Source of the DNA: Cyclobacteriaceae bacterium | GTDB taxonomy: Bacteria > Bacteroidota > Bacteroidia > Cytophagales > Cyclobacteriaceae | DNA: 37,613 bases | Assembly (NCBI GenBank): GCA_012033595.1 | Contig: JAAUQL010000059.1 | Span: forward strand, 1 to 37,613 | Direction: 5' to 3' | Shown here: positions 28,977 through 37,613 of the stretch, piece after piece | How positions within the stretch are numbered: position 1 is the first letter of the stretch | How the letters are laid out: each line of letters begins with the position of its first letter | The notes under the pieces: generated by a model | Database searches by the model: none | What the model was told of the DNA's origin: nothing | The model's input: the letters and a program-made list of their open reading frames with translations, nothing else | Program-made: the position numbers and the translations under genes

Positions 28977-31500
28977 ATGCGCATCTACATCTTCAATTAT
29001 ATAGTGCTCAGTTTTTTGCTGGGCATGCAATCTTGCAAAGTTGCACAAAAGCCACAGGAAGTCCAGCCGCTATCCGCCGAGGCAATGGCCGATACTCCTG
29101 TGCAGCAGGCTGCTCCGTTGCCCGAACTTAGCCTATACAGAGCTGAAGCTACACGTCATTTCATATTGAAGCATACCAAATTGGAGATTGCACTGGACTG
29201 GGAAAACCAATATCTCCTAGGCAGGGCTACACTCGAACTGGAACCCTATTTTTATGACCAATCTCACCTTGTGCTCGATGCCAAAAATTTTGAGGTACAT
29301 CAAGTCAACCTGCTCGCCAGCGAAGATAGCATACCATTGGAATACGTGTACGACGGTAAATCATTAGACATCATTCTTGACAAAACATATCAAAAGGGTC
29401 AGCCTATTCATATCCGAATAGACTATACCGCCAAACCAAATGAAGGCAATCCGAAGCATGATCAAAAGGGTTTGTACTTTATCAATCCCACAGGCGAAAT
29501 ACCTGGTAAGCCCCGCCAGGCATGGACGCAGGGAGAAACAGACAGCAACTCCCGATGGTTCCCCACCATTGATGAGCCAAATCAAAAGTCAACGCAAGAA
29601 ATGTTCATTACAGTCGATAGTCATTTTACCACCCTCTCCAACGGTGTATTGGTGTATGCCAAATCCGATGAAAATGGCACCAGAACCGATTATTGGAAAA
29701 TGGATCAGCCGCATGCTCCTTACCTTTTTATGTTTGCCGTTGGCGATTTTCATATCACCGAAGATGAATGGGAAGACTTAAAGGTCGATTATTATATGGA
29801 ACCAAAGTTTGCCAAGTATTCCAGAGCGATTTTTGGACATACCCCCGAAATGATTTCTTTCTTTTCCGATACGCTCAATTATCCATTTCCCTGGTCTAAG
29901 TATAGTCAGATAGTGGTCAGGGATTTTGTGTCTGGCGCAATGGAAAACACCAGTGCATCGGTATTTATGGACGATCTCAATGTCACCAGCCGGGAATTAA
30001 TCGATTATGAGTGGGATGATATTATAGCCCACGAACTTTTCCATCAGTGGTTTGGCGACCTGGTGACTTGCGAGTCTTGGGCCAATCTTCCCCTCAATGA
30101 ATCATTGGCAACCTATGGAGAATATTTGTGGAGGAGCCACAAATATGGAATGGATGAAGGCGACTATCATTATATGATGAGTTGCACACTTATCTGGCTG
30201 AAGCCGAAAATAAAAAGGTAGATCTGATACGATTTAATTATGATGATAGCGATGATATGTTCGACAGTCATTCCTATGCCAAAGGCGGACTAATATTGCA
30301 TGCCTTGAGAAAATACATTGGCGACGAAGCGTTTTTTGCTTCCCTGACATATTACCTTAAGACCCATGCTTTTGGCAAAGCCGAGATCCATGATCTTCGC
30401 CTGGCGTTTGAGCATATTACCGGTGAAGATTTAATTGGTATTTCAACCAGTGGTTTCTTGCTGCGGGGCACCCCAAATTGCGTGTGGCAGAAACCTATGA
30501 CACCTTAAACAGTACCTACGTTCTACAGGTTTGGCAAGATCAGGACATCACCCTTTTCCCAATTTACACCTTGCCTCTTACCTTAGATATATGGCAAAAT
30601 GGCGACATGCAGCAATACGTAGTGCAGATCGACCAGCCATATCAGGAATTCCAATTTGAGGAGGTAAATAAGCCCGACCTGTTTTTGATGGACAGTGAAT
30701 TTATTTTGGTCGGAGAACTGAGCCACGACAAAACGGCCAAACAATTTCAATATCAGTTCTTAAATTATCCGGACAATGTAAGAGCAAGAGTAGCGGCGCT
30801 TGATTTCTTTTCCAAGCATCCCGATGATGCTATTTCTAACGAAGTATTTTCGATGGCTTTGGATGATCCGTTTTGGCTGTTGCGCAAGCAAGCATTGGAT
30901 TTTTACGAAGATGATACCACAGGTCTTTTTGATAAAATAGCGCAGAAGGTGGTGAACATTGCACAAAGCGATGCTGACCCAATAACCCGGGCTACGGCTC
31001 TTTCACTGCTCGAAACAAAAGACAATAAAAAATATGAGGCTGTATTCAAGGCCAGTCTTTACGATTCTTCCTACGCGGTGGCCGGGCAGGCGCTGTATGG
31101 ATATCTGCAAAATGACCATCCGGACAATGAGGAAGTAACCGCCTCATTCATGGATGAGACAAATTTCAACATTACCTCTTCGCTGGCAGATTACTTTATA
31201 GTGAAAGAAGACCAAAACAAATATGAATGGTTTGAGGACAAGCTTAGAGGGTATGAAGACGAGGAGCTTTGGTATTTTATACGGATGTTTTCCATGTATC
31301 TGGTCAATGTCCGGGATGCGCAGATCAACGACGGGATCGCCATTTTAGAAGATATCGCTTTGAACCATCACCTATATTACAACCGGTTTGCGGCATATCA
31401 GGGATTGGAAATGTTTGAAGATCGCGAAGGTTTACCTGCTATATTAGAAAAAATTCGAGCCACCGAAGAAGACCCAAGAGTGAAGCAGTATTTCGAATAA
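28977..31500 (+). CDS. M1-family zinc aminopeptidase lipoprotein (two frameshifts)
   Basis: Removes N-terminal amino acids from peptides outside the cytoplasm. The protein is 841 residues when repaired. The start ATG 28977 gives a lipoprotein signal with Cys20 (LLGMQSC). M1 landmarks: substrate-binding GAMEN at 320-324, zinc site HELFHQWFGD at 352-356 with the third ligand Glu375 in NLPLNESLATY, and the conserved DSHSYAKGGLILHALRKYIGDEAF. Frames change at 30174-30176 (restoring DELHTYLAEA) and at AA 30433-30434 (restoring DLNWYFNQWFLAAGHPK); each needs one base added. The C-terminal third (from ~30700) is HEAT/ARM-like helical repeats, TGA/TAA ending at 31500. Visible pieces are 28977-30221, 30182-30508 and 30478-31500. 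Probably functional, with sequence errors. Confidence 0.92.
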
Positions 31501-31584
31501 ACCTGTGGATTTGACCATAGGGCAATCATTATCAAAATCAGGCGCACACACCTGAAAAAAAACTCGTACAATTTTCAGCAATTA

Positions 31585-31615
31585 TTTGAATAATCGGAAA
31601 AAGGGTATAATTTTG
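31585..31615 (+). promoter_or_regulatory. Bacteroidota-type promoter of the tRNA-Tyr/Gly/Thr-tuf unit
   Basis: TTTG at 31585-31588, a 19-base spacer, and TAATTTTG at 31608-31615: an exact match to the TTTG-N19-TAnnTTTG consensus. Transcription would start near 31622, about 63 bases before tRNA-Tyr. Confidence 0.75.
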
Positions 31616-31684
31616 CATTCCCTTAAAAATCCGGCAGGTTTTGTCAGGCAATTTAAGAGGGCGTTCTTTAACAAAATGATTTTC

Positions 31685-31767
31685 GGGGAGATACCAAAGT
31701 GGCCAACTGGGGCAGACTGTAAATCTGTTGTCGCACGACTTCGGAGGTTCGAATCCTCCTCTCCCCA
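31685..31767 (+). tRNA. tRNA-Tyr (anticodon GTA)
   Basis: Acceptor arms GGGGAGA (31685-31691) and TCTCCCC (31760-31766) pair fully. The anticodon loop CTGTAAA carries GTA, there is a long class-II variable arm, and the T arm is GGAGG-TTCGAAT-CCTCC. The 3' CCA is not encoded. Confidence 0.96.
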
Positions 31768-31829
31768 CAGAAAATAAAGAAAGGTATTACCTTAAAGTTG
31801 GAGCTGGTCAAGCTCCAACTTTACCTTTT

Positions 31830-31902
31830 GCGGGAGTAGCTCAGTTGGTAGAGCGACAGCCTTCCAAGCTGTAGGTCGCGAGTTCGAACCTCGTCTCCCG
31901 CT
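31830..31902 (+). tRNA. tRNA-Gly (anticodon TCC)
   Basis: Acceptor GCGGGAG (31830-31836) / CTCCCGC (31895-31901), D arm GCTC-AGTTGGTA-GAGC, anticodon loop CTTCCAA (TCC), T loop TTCGAAC. CCA is not encoded. Confidence 0.96.
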
Positions 31903-31937
31903 CATTTACAAGAAATGTAAGGCTTTAATTTACCAAG

Positions 31938-32009
<72 letters not shown>

Positions 32010-32018
32010 CAAAATGAT

Positions 32019-32026
32019 TATATTTG
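32019..32026 (+). promoter_or_regulatory. Candidate extra -7 element ahead of tuf
   Basis: TATATTTG, ten bases after tRNA-Thr and 45 before the tuf ATG, matches the Bacteroidota -7 box, so tuf may have its own promoter beside read-through from the tRNAs. A spaced -33 box is not evident. Confidence 0.45.
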
Positions 32027-32070
32027 CAACAATAAAATTAAATTTTTAACTAAACCGAGATTTATCAAAA

Positions 32071-33258
32071 ATGGCTAAAGCTACCTTTGACCGTTCCAAA
32101 CCTCATGTTAATATCGGTACTATAGGTCACGTAGACCACGGTAAAACTACATTAACAGCAGCTATCACTAAGGTTTTAGCTTCAAAAGGTTTATCAGAAG
32201 TAAGGGAATTCGATTCTATCGATAATGCTCCTGAAGAAAAAGAGCGTGGTATTACAATTAATACTGCGCATGTTGAATATTCGACAGCCAACAGGCACTA
32301 TGCGCACGTTGATTGTCCTGGCCACGCTGACTATGTGAAAAACATGGTAACAGGTGCCGCTCAGATGGATGGGGCAATCATAGTTGTAGCTGCAACTGAT
32401 GGTCCTATGCCACAAACAAGGGAACATATCCTTTTGGCTCGTCAGGTGGGTGTGCCTGCATTGGTGGTTTTCATGAACAAAGTTGACCTTGTGGATGATC
32501 CAGAATTATTGGAACTCGTAGAAATGGAAATTCGTGAGCTTTTGAGCTTCTACGAATATCCTGGCGATGATATTCCGGTGATCCAGGGTTCTGCACTTGG
32601 TGGTTTGAATGGTGATCCTGCATGGGTTGACAAAATCATGGAATTGATGGATGCCGTTGATGAATATATTCCAATTCCTGAAAGACTTGTTGACAAAGAT
32701 TTCCTGATGCCTGTAGAAGACGTATTCTCTATCACTGGTAGGGGAACAGTAGCAACCGGAAGGATCGAAAGAGGTGTAATCAACTCAGGAGATGCAGTTG
32801 ACATTCTCGGAATGGGCGCTGAAAACCTGAAATCGGTTGTAACCGGCGTGGAAATGTTCAGGAAGATTCTTGATAGGGGCGAAGCTGGAGACAACACTGG
32901 TCTGCTGCTCAGGGGTATCGACAAAGAGCAAATCAGAAGAGGAATGGTAATCTGTAAGCCAGGTTCTGTAAAACCTCATGCGCATTTCAATGCTGAAGTG
33001 TATGTACTTTCAAAAGAAGAAGGCGGACGTCATACTCCATTCTTCAACAAGTACCGACCTCAGTTTTACTTGAGAACCACTGACGTAACTGGCGAAATTA
33101 TGCTGCCGGAAGGTGTAGAAATGGTGATGCCAGGTGACAACGTCACCATTGAGGTAAAACTGATCAATACCGTAGCAATGGAAAAAGGTCTTCGATTTGC
33201 AATCCGTGAAGGTGGCCGTACAGTAGGCGCCGGTCAGGTAACTGAAATCCTCGACTAA
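32071..33258 (+). CDS. tuf: Translation elongation factor Tu
   Basis: GTPase that brings aminoacyl-tRNA to the ribosome; 395 residues, a normal length. G1 GHVDHGKT near residues 19-26, switch region [14 protein letters not shown]3 [10 protein letters not shown]4 NKVD, G5 SALGG, then domains II ([15 protein letters not shown]) and III ([25 protein letters not shown], ending [11 protein letters not shown]). Preceded by three tRNA genes and followed by a strong hairpin terminator and then tRNA-Trp-secE, an order conserved in many bacteria. The sequence is clean with no indel. Confidence 0.99.
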   Translation: MAKATFDRSKPHVNIGTIGHVDHGKTTLTAAITKVLASKGLSEVREFDSIDNAPEEKERGITINTAHVEYSTANRHYAHVDCPGHADYVKNMVTGAAQMDGAIIVVAATDGPMPQTREHILLARQVGVPALVVFMNKVDLVDDPELLELVEMEIRELLSFYEYPGDDIPVIQGSALGGLNGDPAWVDKIMELMDAVDEYIPIPERLVDKDFLMPVEDVFSITGRGTVATGRIERGVINSGDAVDILGMGAENLKSVVTGVEMFRKILDRGEAGDNTGLLLRGIDKEQIRRGMVICKPGSVKPHAHFNAEVYVLSKEEGGRHTPFFNKYRPQFYLRTTDVTGEIMLPEGVEMVMPGDNVTIEVKLINTVAMEKGLRFAIREGGRTVGAGQVTEILD

Positions 33259-33277
33259 CAAACATTGATAGTATAAG

Positions 33278-33315
33278 CAAATGCGTTTCTTAAGAGTTTT
33301 TAAGAAACGCATTTG
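33278..33315 (+). terminator. Intrinsic terminator after tuf, overlapping the next promoter
   Basis: A 16-bp perfect stem: left arm 33278-33293, right arm 33300-33315 (core GCGTTTCTTAA/TTAAGAAACGC), with a 6-nt loop GAGTTT. A T-rich tail follows at 33322-33331. The last four bases of the right arm, TTTG, are also the -33 box of the promoter for tRNA-Trp. Confidence 0.85.
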
Positions 33316-33341
33316 TATCTAATATTTTTTTAATAACTTTG
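33312..33341 (+). promoter_or_regulatory. Promoter of the tRNA-Trp-secE-nusG-rpl operon
   Basis: TTTG (33312-33315), an 18-base spacer and TAACTTTG (33334-33341) closely match the Bacteroidota consensus. Predicted start is about 33348, a few bases before tRNA-Trp. Confidence 0.75.
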
Positions 33342-33354
33342 CGGGCCGTTTTAA

Positions 33355-33427
33355 ACGGGTGTAGCTCAATTGGTAGAGTAGTGGTCTCCAAAACCATTGG
33401 CTGGGAGTTCGAGTCTCTCCACCCGTG
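33355..33427 (+). tRNA. tRNA-Trp (anticodon CCA)
   Basis: Acceptor ACGGGTG (33355-33361) / CACCCGT (33420-33426), D arm with GCTCAATTGGTAGAGT, anticodon loop CTCCAAA (CCA), T loop TTCGAGT. It heads the secE operon, a classic bacterial arrangement. Confidence 0.97.
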
Positions 33428-33446
33428 CTACTAAAATTTTAAGAAA

Positions 33447-33638
33447 TTGCTAAAGTTAAAAAATTTCATTGCGGAGTCAATTGACGAGTTAAAAAACAAG
33501 GTGTCCTGGCCGAAATATAGCGAGCTACAAAGTAGTTCTGTGCTTGTACTTGTTGCCTCACTGATTTTCGCAGTTATTATAGGTGCCATTGATTTTGTCT
33601 TCGACAATATCATGACCTGGTTCTATAATGAGTTTTAA
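33447..33638 (+). CDS. secE: Preprotein translocase subunit SecE
   Basis: A 63-residue single-span protein that clamps SecY. The cytoplasmic amphipathic helix (NFIAESIDELKNKVSWPKYSE, with the conserved VSWPK) is followed by one membrane helix (residues ~30-57, SSVLVLVASLIFAVIIGAIDF). The likely start is TTG 33447, 19 bases after tRNA-Trp. It ends 13 bases before nusG. The short form with one helix is the usual one outside enterobacteria. Confidence 0.93.
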   Translation: MLKLKNFIAESIDELKNKVSWPKYSELQSSSVLVLVASLIFAVIIGAIDFVFDNIMTWFYNEF

Positions 33639-33651
33639 AATTAGAATCTAG

Positions 33652-34209
33652 ATGGGCGAGTTAAATTGGTACGTGATACGTGTAGTGAGTGGTCAGGAAA
33701 AGAAGATAAAAAACTACCTGGAAAACGAAATAAGCCGACAAAAACTTGAGGAGTATATTCCGCAAGTACTCATCCCTTCTGAAAAGGTATATGAGATGCG
33801 CAATGGCAAAAAGCGCATCCGCGAAAGAAACTTCTTTCCAGGGTATGTGCTGGTTTCTGCCGATCTCAATTATGGCGAGGCAATGCACGTTATCAACAGC
33901 ATACCCGGCGTCATTGGGTTTTTGGGAAACAATAGTTCGGGGACGTCAAAAGAACCGGTCGCGTTGAGACAAGTGGAAATCAACCGGATATTGGGCAAAG
34001 TCGATGAGTCAGAAGAAATGGAAGAGAAATTTGACACTTCCTATATTGTTGGCGAGTCGGTGAAAGTAATGGACGGCCCATTTAGTGGATTTACCGGTAC
34101 CGTGGAAGAGGTATTTGATGAGAAGAAGAAATTGAATGTAATGGTGAAAATATTCGGAAGGAATACACCGGTAGAGTTGAATTATATGCAAGTAGAAAAA
34201 CAAGATTAG
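33652..34209 (+). CDS. nusG: Transcription elongation/antitermination factor NusG
   Basis: Binds RNA polymerase and couples it to ribosomes or Rho. 185 residues: NGN domain ([19 protein letters not shown] ... [27 protein letters not shown]) and C-terminal KOW domain (~130-180; [22 protein letters not shown]). The ATG 33652 start is 13 bases after secE and the TAG stop is 4 bases before rplK. Intact. Confidence 0.97.
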   Translation: MGELNWYVIRVVSGQEKKIKNYLENEISRQKLEEYIPQVLIPSEKVYEMRNGKKRIRERNFFPGYVLVSADLNYGEAMHVINSIPGVIGFLGNNSSGTSKEPVALRQVEINRILGKVDESEEMEEKFDTSYIVGESVKVMDGPFSGFTGTVEEVFDEKKKLNVMVKIFGRNTPVELNYMQVEKQD

Positions 34210-34213
34210 CACC

Positions 34214-34657
34214 ATGGCTAAAGAAATACAAGGATACGTAAAACTTCAAATCAGAGGGGGCGCGGCAAACCCTTCTCCTCCAGTAGGCCCGGCACTAGGT
34301 AGTAAGGGACTAAATATCATGGAGTTTTGTAAGCAGTTCAATGCCAGAACCCAGGAAAAGCAAGGTCAATTGTTGCCTGTAGTTATAACTGTGTACAAAG
34401 ACAAATCATTTGATTTTGTCATCAAGACACCTCCTGCGGCAATTCTTTTGATGGAACAATTAAAATTGAAAAAGGGATCAGCTGAGCCTAACAGAGCAAA
34501 AGTAGGAAGCGTAAGCTGGGATCAGATCAAAGATATTGCGCAATTGAAGATGCAGGATTTAAATGCTTTCAAATTGGAATCGGCCATGAGAATGGTGGCG
34601 GGTACAGCAAGAAGCATGGGAATCAGGGTAAAAGGTACTGCACCCTGGGCAAATTAA
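34214..34657 (+). CDS. rplK: 50S ribosomal protein L11
   Basis: 147 residues, full length. Starts [23 protein letters not shown]-style with the conserved [20 protein letters not shown] and the rRNA-binding C-terminal domain ending SMGIRVKG. Binds the 23S GTPase centre. It lies 4 bases after nusG and 12 before rplA. Confidence 0.98.
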   Translation: MAKEIQGYVKLQIRGGAANPSPPVGPALGSKGLNIMEFCKQFNARTQEKQGQLLPVVITVYKDKSFDFVIKTPPAAILLMEQLKLKKGSAEPNRAKVGSVSWDQIKDIAQLKMQDLNAFKLESAMRMVAGTARSMGIRVKGTAPWAN

Positions 34658-34669
34658 AGTATAAAAACA

Positions 34670-35368
34670 ATGGGCAAGTTAAGTAAAAAAAGAAAAGCAA
34701 TACTCGAGAAGTACGATCTGCAAAAAATCTACGCTCTGGCCGAAGGTGCGGAAGTAGTGAAGGGTATTACAACCACCAATTTCGACGCATCGGTTGACAT
34801 AGACATAAGATTGGGCGTAGATCCCCGTAAAGCTGACCAAATGGTGCGTGGTGTTGTGGCTCTGCCACATGGTACCGGCAAAGAAGTGAAGGTGTTGGTG
34901 CTGTGTACTCCCGAAAAGGAGCAAGAAGCCAAGGATGCAGGTGCAGATTTCGTTGGACTTGACGATTATATCAAAAAAATCGAAGAAGGTTGGACCGACA
35001 TTGATGTGATCATCACCATGCCTCCGGTCATGGCAAAAGTAGGAAAACTAGGACGGGTATTGGGTCCCAGAGGTCTGATGCCAAACCCAAAATCCGGCAC
35101 CGTGACCATGGACATTGGCAAAGCCGTGCAGGAGGTAAAAGCTGGTAAGATAGATTTCAAAGTAGATAAGTTTGGCATTATCCATACTTCTATTGGGAAG
35201 TCATCTTTTTCTAAAGAAAAAATAATTGACAATGCCACGGAGATGCTTCATGTTGTTTCAAAACTTAAGCCATCTTCTGCAAAAGGTACTTACTTCAAAA
35301 GTATCCATTTGTCCAGCACTATGAGCCCGGGCATTGCAATTGATCAAAATAGTATTACAGGCATATAA
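34670..35368 (+). CDS. rplA: 50S ribosomal protein L1
   Basis: 232 residues, full length; forms the L1 stalk and in many bacteria represses its own operon by binding mRNA. Landmarks: KISKKRK-type start ([16 protein letters not shown]), [53 protein letters not shown], and the C-terminal [10 protein letters not shown]. The stop is one base before the rplJ start. Confidence 0.98.
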   Translation: MGKLSKKRKAILEKYDLQKIYALAEGAEVVKGITTTNFDASVDIDIRLGVDPRKADQMVRGVVALPHGTGKEVKVLVLCTPEKEQEAKDAGADFVGLDDYIKKIEEGWTDIDVIITMPPVMAKVGKLGRVLGPRGLMPNPKSGTVTMDIGKAVQEVKAGKIDFKVDKFGIIHTSIGKSSFSKEKIIDNATEMLHVVSKLKPSSAKGTYFKSIHLSSTMSPGIAIDQNSITGI

Positions 35369-35369
35369 G

Positions 35370-35900
35370 ATGACAAAGCAAGAGAAAACACAAGTAATAA
35401 GCCAATTGGCTGAGCGGTTTACTGAAAACAGCAACTTCTATTTTGCTGATGCATCAGGACTTACTGTGGGTCAAATCAACGATTTCAGACAATTGTGCTT
35501 CGAGAGAGGTGTGGAATATAATGTGTACAAAAACACATTGATTAAAAAAGCTCTCGAAACGTTAGATACAGATTATTCTTCGTTTGGCGATACAGTTTTG
35601 AAAGGTTTTACAGGCATAATATTTTCTAAAGAAAGCGGAAATTTGCCGGCAAAACTAATCAAAGAGTTCAGAAAAGCTAAAAGTAGTGAAAAGCCAATAT
35701 TCAAAGGGGCTTCCATCGATACCGATCTCTTTATTGGCAATGACCAACTCGATGCTTTAACCAAGCTTAAGTCTAAGTTTGAACTGATAGGCGACGTAAT
35801 CATGTTGTTGCAATCTCCAGCCAAAAACGTTGTTTCGGCGCTGCAAAGTGGGCAAAACAATCTGACTGGGATTTTGAAAACGTTGGCTGAGCGGGAATAA
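35370..35900 (+). CDS. rplJ: 50S ribosomal protein L10
   Basis: 176 residues from ATG 35370 (MTKQEKTQVISQLAERF). This start is preferred over an in-frame codon at 35334, which would overlap rplA by 35 bases and add residues not found in the family. Landmarks: YFADASGLTVGQINDFRQLC, YNVYKNTLIKKAL. The C-terminal helix anchors L7/L12 dimers. Being one base from rplA leaves no room for an L10-type leader regulator here. Confidence 0.97.
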   Translation: MTKQEKTQVISQLAERFTENSNFYFADASGLTVGQINDFRQLCFERGVEYNVYKNTLIKKALETLDTDYSSFGDTVLKGFTGIIFSKESGNLPAKLIKEFRKAKSSEKPIFKGASIDTDLFIGNDQLDALTKLKSKFELIGDVIMLLQSPAKNVVSALQSGQNNLTGILKTLAERE

Positions 35901-35939
35901 GTGTAGTAAAATAAACTAAAATTAATTAAGTAAAATACA

Positions 35940-36320
35940 ATGGCAGATTTAAAAGCATTCGCAGAGCAATTAGTAAACTTGACAGTAAAAGAAGTTAGCG
36001 AACTTGCAGATATTTTAAAAAATGAGTACGGTATTGAGCCTGCTGCTGCAGCAGCTCCTGTAATGGTAGCTGGTGGATCTTCCGATGAAGGAAGCGCTGC
36101 TGAAGAAAAAACTTCTTTTGATGTAATTCTTAAAAGTGCAGGTGCAGCCAAACTGAAAGTAGTAAAAGCCGTGAAAGAATTGACAGGCTTAGGTTTGAAA
36201 GAAGCTAAAGACCTCGTAGACGGAGCTCCAGGCCCTGTAAAAGAAGGTATAGCAAAAGACGAAGCGGAAGGACTTAAAAAGCAACTTGAAGAGGCTGGCG
36301 CAGAAGTCGAAATTAAATAA
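35940..36320 (+). CDS. rplL: 50S ribosomal protein L7/L12
   Basis: 126 residues: N-terminal dimerisation helices ([26 protein letters not shown]), an Ala-rich hinge ([15 protein letters not shown]), and the factor-binding C-terminal domain ([31 protein letters not shown]). It forms the flexible stalk that recruits elongation factors. It follows rplJ after 39 A-rich bases and is followed by a structured leader before rpoB. Confidence 0.98.
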   Translation: MADLKAFAEQLVNLTVKEVSELADILKNEYGIEPAAAAAPVMVAGGSSDEGSAAEEKTSFDVILKSAGAAKLKVVKAVKELTGLGLKEAKDLVDGAPGPVKEGIAKDEAEGLKKQLEEAGAEVEIK

Positions 36321-36486
36321 AACATTGCCCATTTATCAATATTAAATGGAACAGGAACAGGCCTGGCTCAAAGCAGTCAGGTCTTTTCCTGTATGTACCC
36401 CTGCTAATGTGTGTTAGCAAAATACCACAACCGCAACGGTGTGGAGTGATTTTCTGATTAGATTTCTACATTAAAAGATTAAAGCC
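36321..36486 (+). promoter_or_regulatory. rplL-rpoB intergenic leader with three hairpins
   Basis: Three consecutive inverted repeats: 36351-36392 (ACAGGA...TCCTGT outside, AGGCCTG/CAGGTCT inside), 36403-36418 (GCTAA/TTAGC, 6-nt loop) and 36425-36444 (CCACAACCG/CGGTGTGG with one bulge, 3-nt loop). No U-tract follows, so a full terminator is unlikely. Position and structure fit an attenuator or processing site that separates ribosomal protein from RNA polymerase output; this is an inference. Confidence 0.55.
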
Positions 36487-37613
36487 TTGGCGACAAATAA
36501 TCAAAATCAACGAAAAAGCTTTTCCAAAATAAAAACTGTAATTGACTACCCCGATTTCCTCGATGTGCAGCTACAGTCATTCAAAGATTTCTTTCAATTG
36601 GAAACAGCGGCGGAAAAAAGAATTTCTGAAGGACTTTACAAAGTGTTTTCTGAAAATTTTCCCATAGCTGATTCCCGAGAGAGTTTTGTACTCGAATTTA
36701 TCGATTACATGGTCGATCCACCAAAATACAGTGTAACTGAAAGTGTGGAGCGAGGCCTTACTTATTCCGTGCCTTTGAAGGCGAAACTTCGACTATCCTG
36801 TAACGATGAGGATAATGAGGATTTTGAAACAATCGAACAGGAAGTCTTTTTGGGAAATATCCCATACATGACCAAGAAAGGTTCATTCGTCATCAATGGT
36901 GCCGAGCGCGTCATTGTTTCCCAACTTCACAGATCGCCAGGTGTGTTCTTTGCTCAAAGCAAGCATACCAATGGTACCAAGCTATATTCTGCGCGTATCA
37001 TCCCATTCAAGGGTTCCTGGATAGAATTTGCCACGGACGTTAACAATGTAATGTATGCGTACATTGACAGAAAAAAGAAATTTCCAGTAACCACCCTCTT
37101 GCGAGCCATTGGTTGGGGTACAGACAAAGATATACTCGATTTGTTTGAGCTTTCGGAAGAAGTCGATGCTACAGAAAAAAATCTTAAAAAAGTAATTGGC
37201 CGAAAACTCGCAGCCAGAGTTCTTAAAACCTGGACAGAGGATTTTGTGGATGAGGATACTGGTGAGGTGGTTTCTATAGACAGAAATGAAGTGCTCCTGG
37301 AGCGCGATTCTATTCTCTCCGAAGACGATATGCTTGTGATTCTGGACGCAGGGACAAAATCGATTATACTCCATAGGGAAGACATCAATATCAATGATTA
37401 CCAAATCATTTATAATACACTTTCTAAAGACAACTCTAATTCGGAAAAAGAAGCTGTAGAGCAGATCTACCGCCAACTTAGAAATTCAGAGGCACCTGAT
37501 GAGCAAACAGCAAGGGATATCATCCAAAGCTTGTTTTCTCAGACAAGCGATACGATCTTGGAGAAGTAGGAAGATATAGAATTAATAAAAAAGCTCGGAC
37601 TGGATATCGATTC
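36487..37613 (+). CDS. rpoB: DNA-directed RNA polymerase beta subunit, 5' part (runs off the window, two compensating indels)
   Basis: N-terminal ~375 residues of the beta subunit. Likely TTG start at 36487, giving [25 protein letters not shown]. Landmarks: [71 protein letters not shown], and [16 protein letters not shown]. The open frame closes at TAG 37569, but one T added to the run 37534-37537 gives [22 protein letters not shown], the family sequence, and the original frame resumes after the A-run 37587-37592 if one A is removed (KKLGLDID). As an essential gene cannot be broken, these two lesions look like sequencing errors. Its 3' end lies beyond the window. Confidence 0.97.

Noticed and set aside
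31538-31777. Small ORFs on both strands over the tRNA-Tyr region
   Set aside because: They cover the tRNA-Tyr gene and its promoter; no protein is expected there.
36003-36320. Minus-strand 250-codon ORF across rplJ-rplL
   Set aside because: Ser/Ala-rich mirror of the ribosomal genes' codon pattern; no domain.

Overview
The window reads as chromosomal DNA of a Bacteroidota bacterium, most likely Cytophagia-like. The evidence is a fused ccoNO gene with a ccoQ-ccoP-ccoG-ccoH-SafE cluster, a SusC/SusD pair under an ECF sigma/FecR pair, DUF5723/TSP3/OmpA outer-membrane architecture, few Shine-Dalgarno sites, and promoters of the Bacteroidota type TTTG-N18/19-TAnnTTTG. The lineage below phylum is an inference from protein style only.

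Layout. 1-5825 (+): cbb3-type cytochrome oxidase structural and assembly genes (ccoN/O, ccoQ, ccoP, ccoG, ccoH, SafE-like), entering from the left edge. 6081-8414 (+): outer-membrane protein with calcium-binding-type repeats and an OmpA domain, closed by a strong terminator. 8675-18152 (+): a polysaccharide-utilisation locus (ECF sigma, FecR anti-sigma, STN-containing SusC, SusD, GH5 lipoprotein, glycan-binding-type lipoprotein). 18592-19704 (-): a HAD phosphatase/phosphoglucomutase-like gene and a small Mth938-like gene. 20058-21161 (+): a second GH5 lipoprotein, convergent with a GH3 beta-glucosidase (21291-23251, -). 23523-26788 (+): tricorn-like S41 protease. 27065-28899 (-): frr, pyrH and an orphan biotinyl-domain protein. 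28977-31500 (+): M1 aminopeptidase lipoprotein. 31585-end (+): the conserved tRNA-Tyr/Gly/Thr-tuf, tRNA-Trp-secE-nusG-rplK-rplA-rplJ-rplL-rpoB block, with rpoB running off the right edge.

How it works together. The PUL looks like a sensing-import-degradation unit for a beta-linked glycan: the STN domain of SusC can talk to FecR, which releases the ECF sigma factor; SusD and the extra lipoprotein bind glycan at the surface; two secreted GH5 enzymes cut chains and a membrane-anchored GH3 trims oligosaccharides. The right part is housekeeping translation/transcription machinery, the left part micro-oxic respiration.

A major caveat is sequence quality. At least ten genes-worth of single-base lesions are visible: about eleven -1 indels, mostly in short homopolymers, one +1, and two CAG/CAA-to-stop changes. 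They affect ccoN/O, ccoQ, ccoG, susC, susD, the GH3, the S41 protease, the biotinyl protein, the M1 peptidase and even rpoB. Since rpoB is essential and its two indels compensate within 60 bases, most of these are best read as sequencing/assembly errors, and I annotate the genes as whole units.

I did not find a clearly new class of system. The most distinctive content is the sigma/FecR-controlled GH5/GH3 locus, a single-haem CcoP, an rplL-rpoB leader with three hairpins, and a tuf terminator whose arm contains the next promoter's -33 element.
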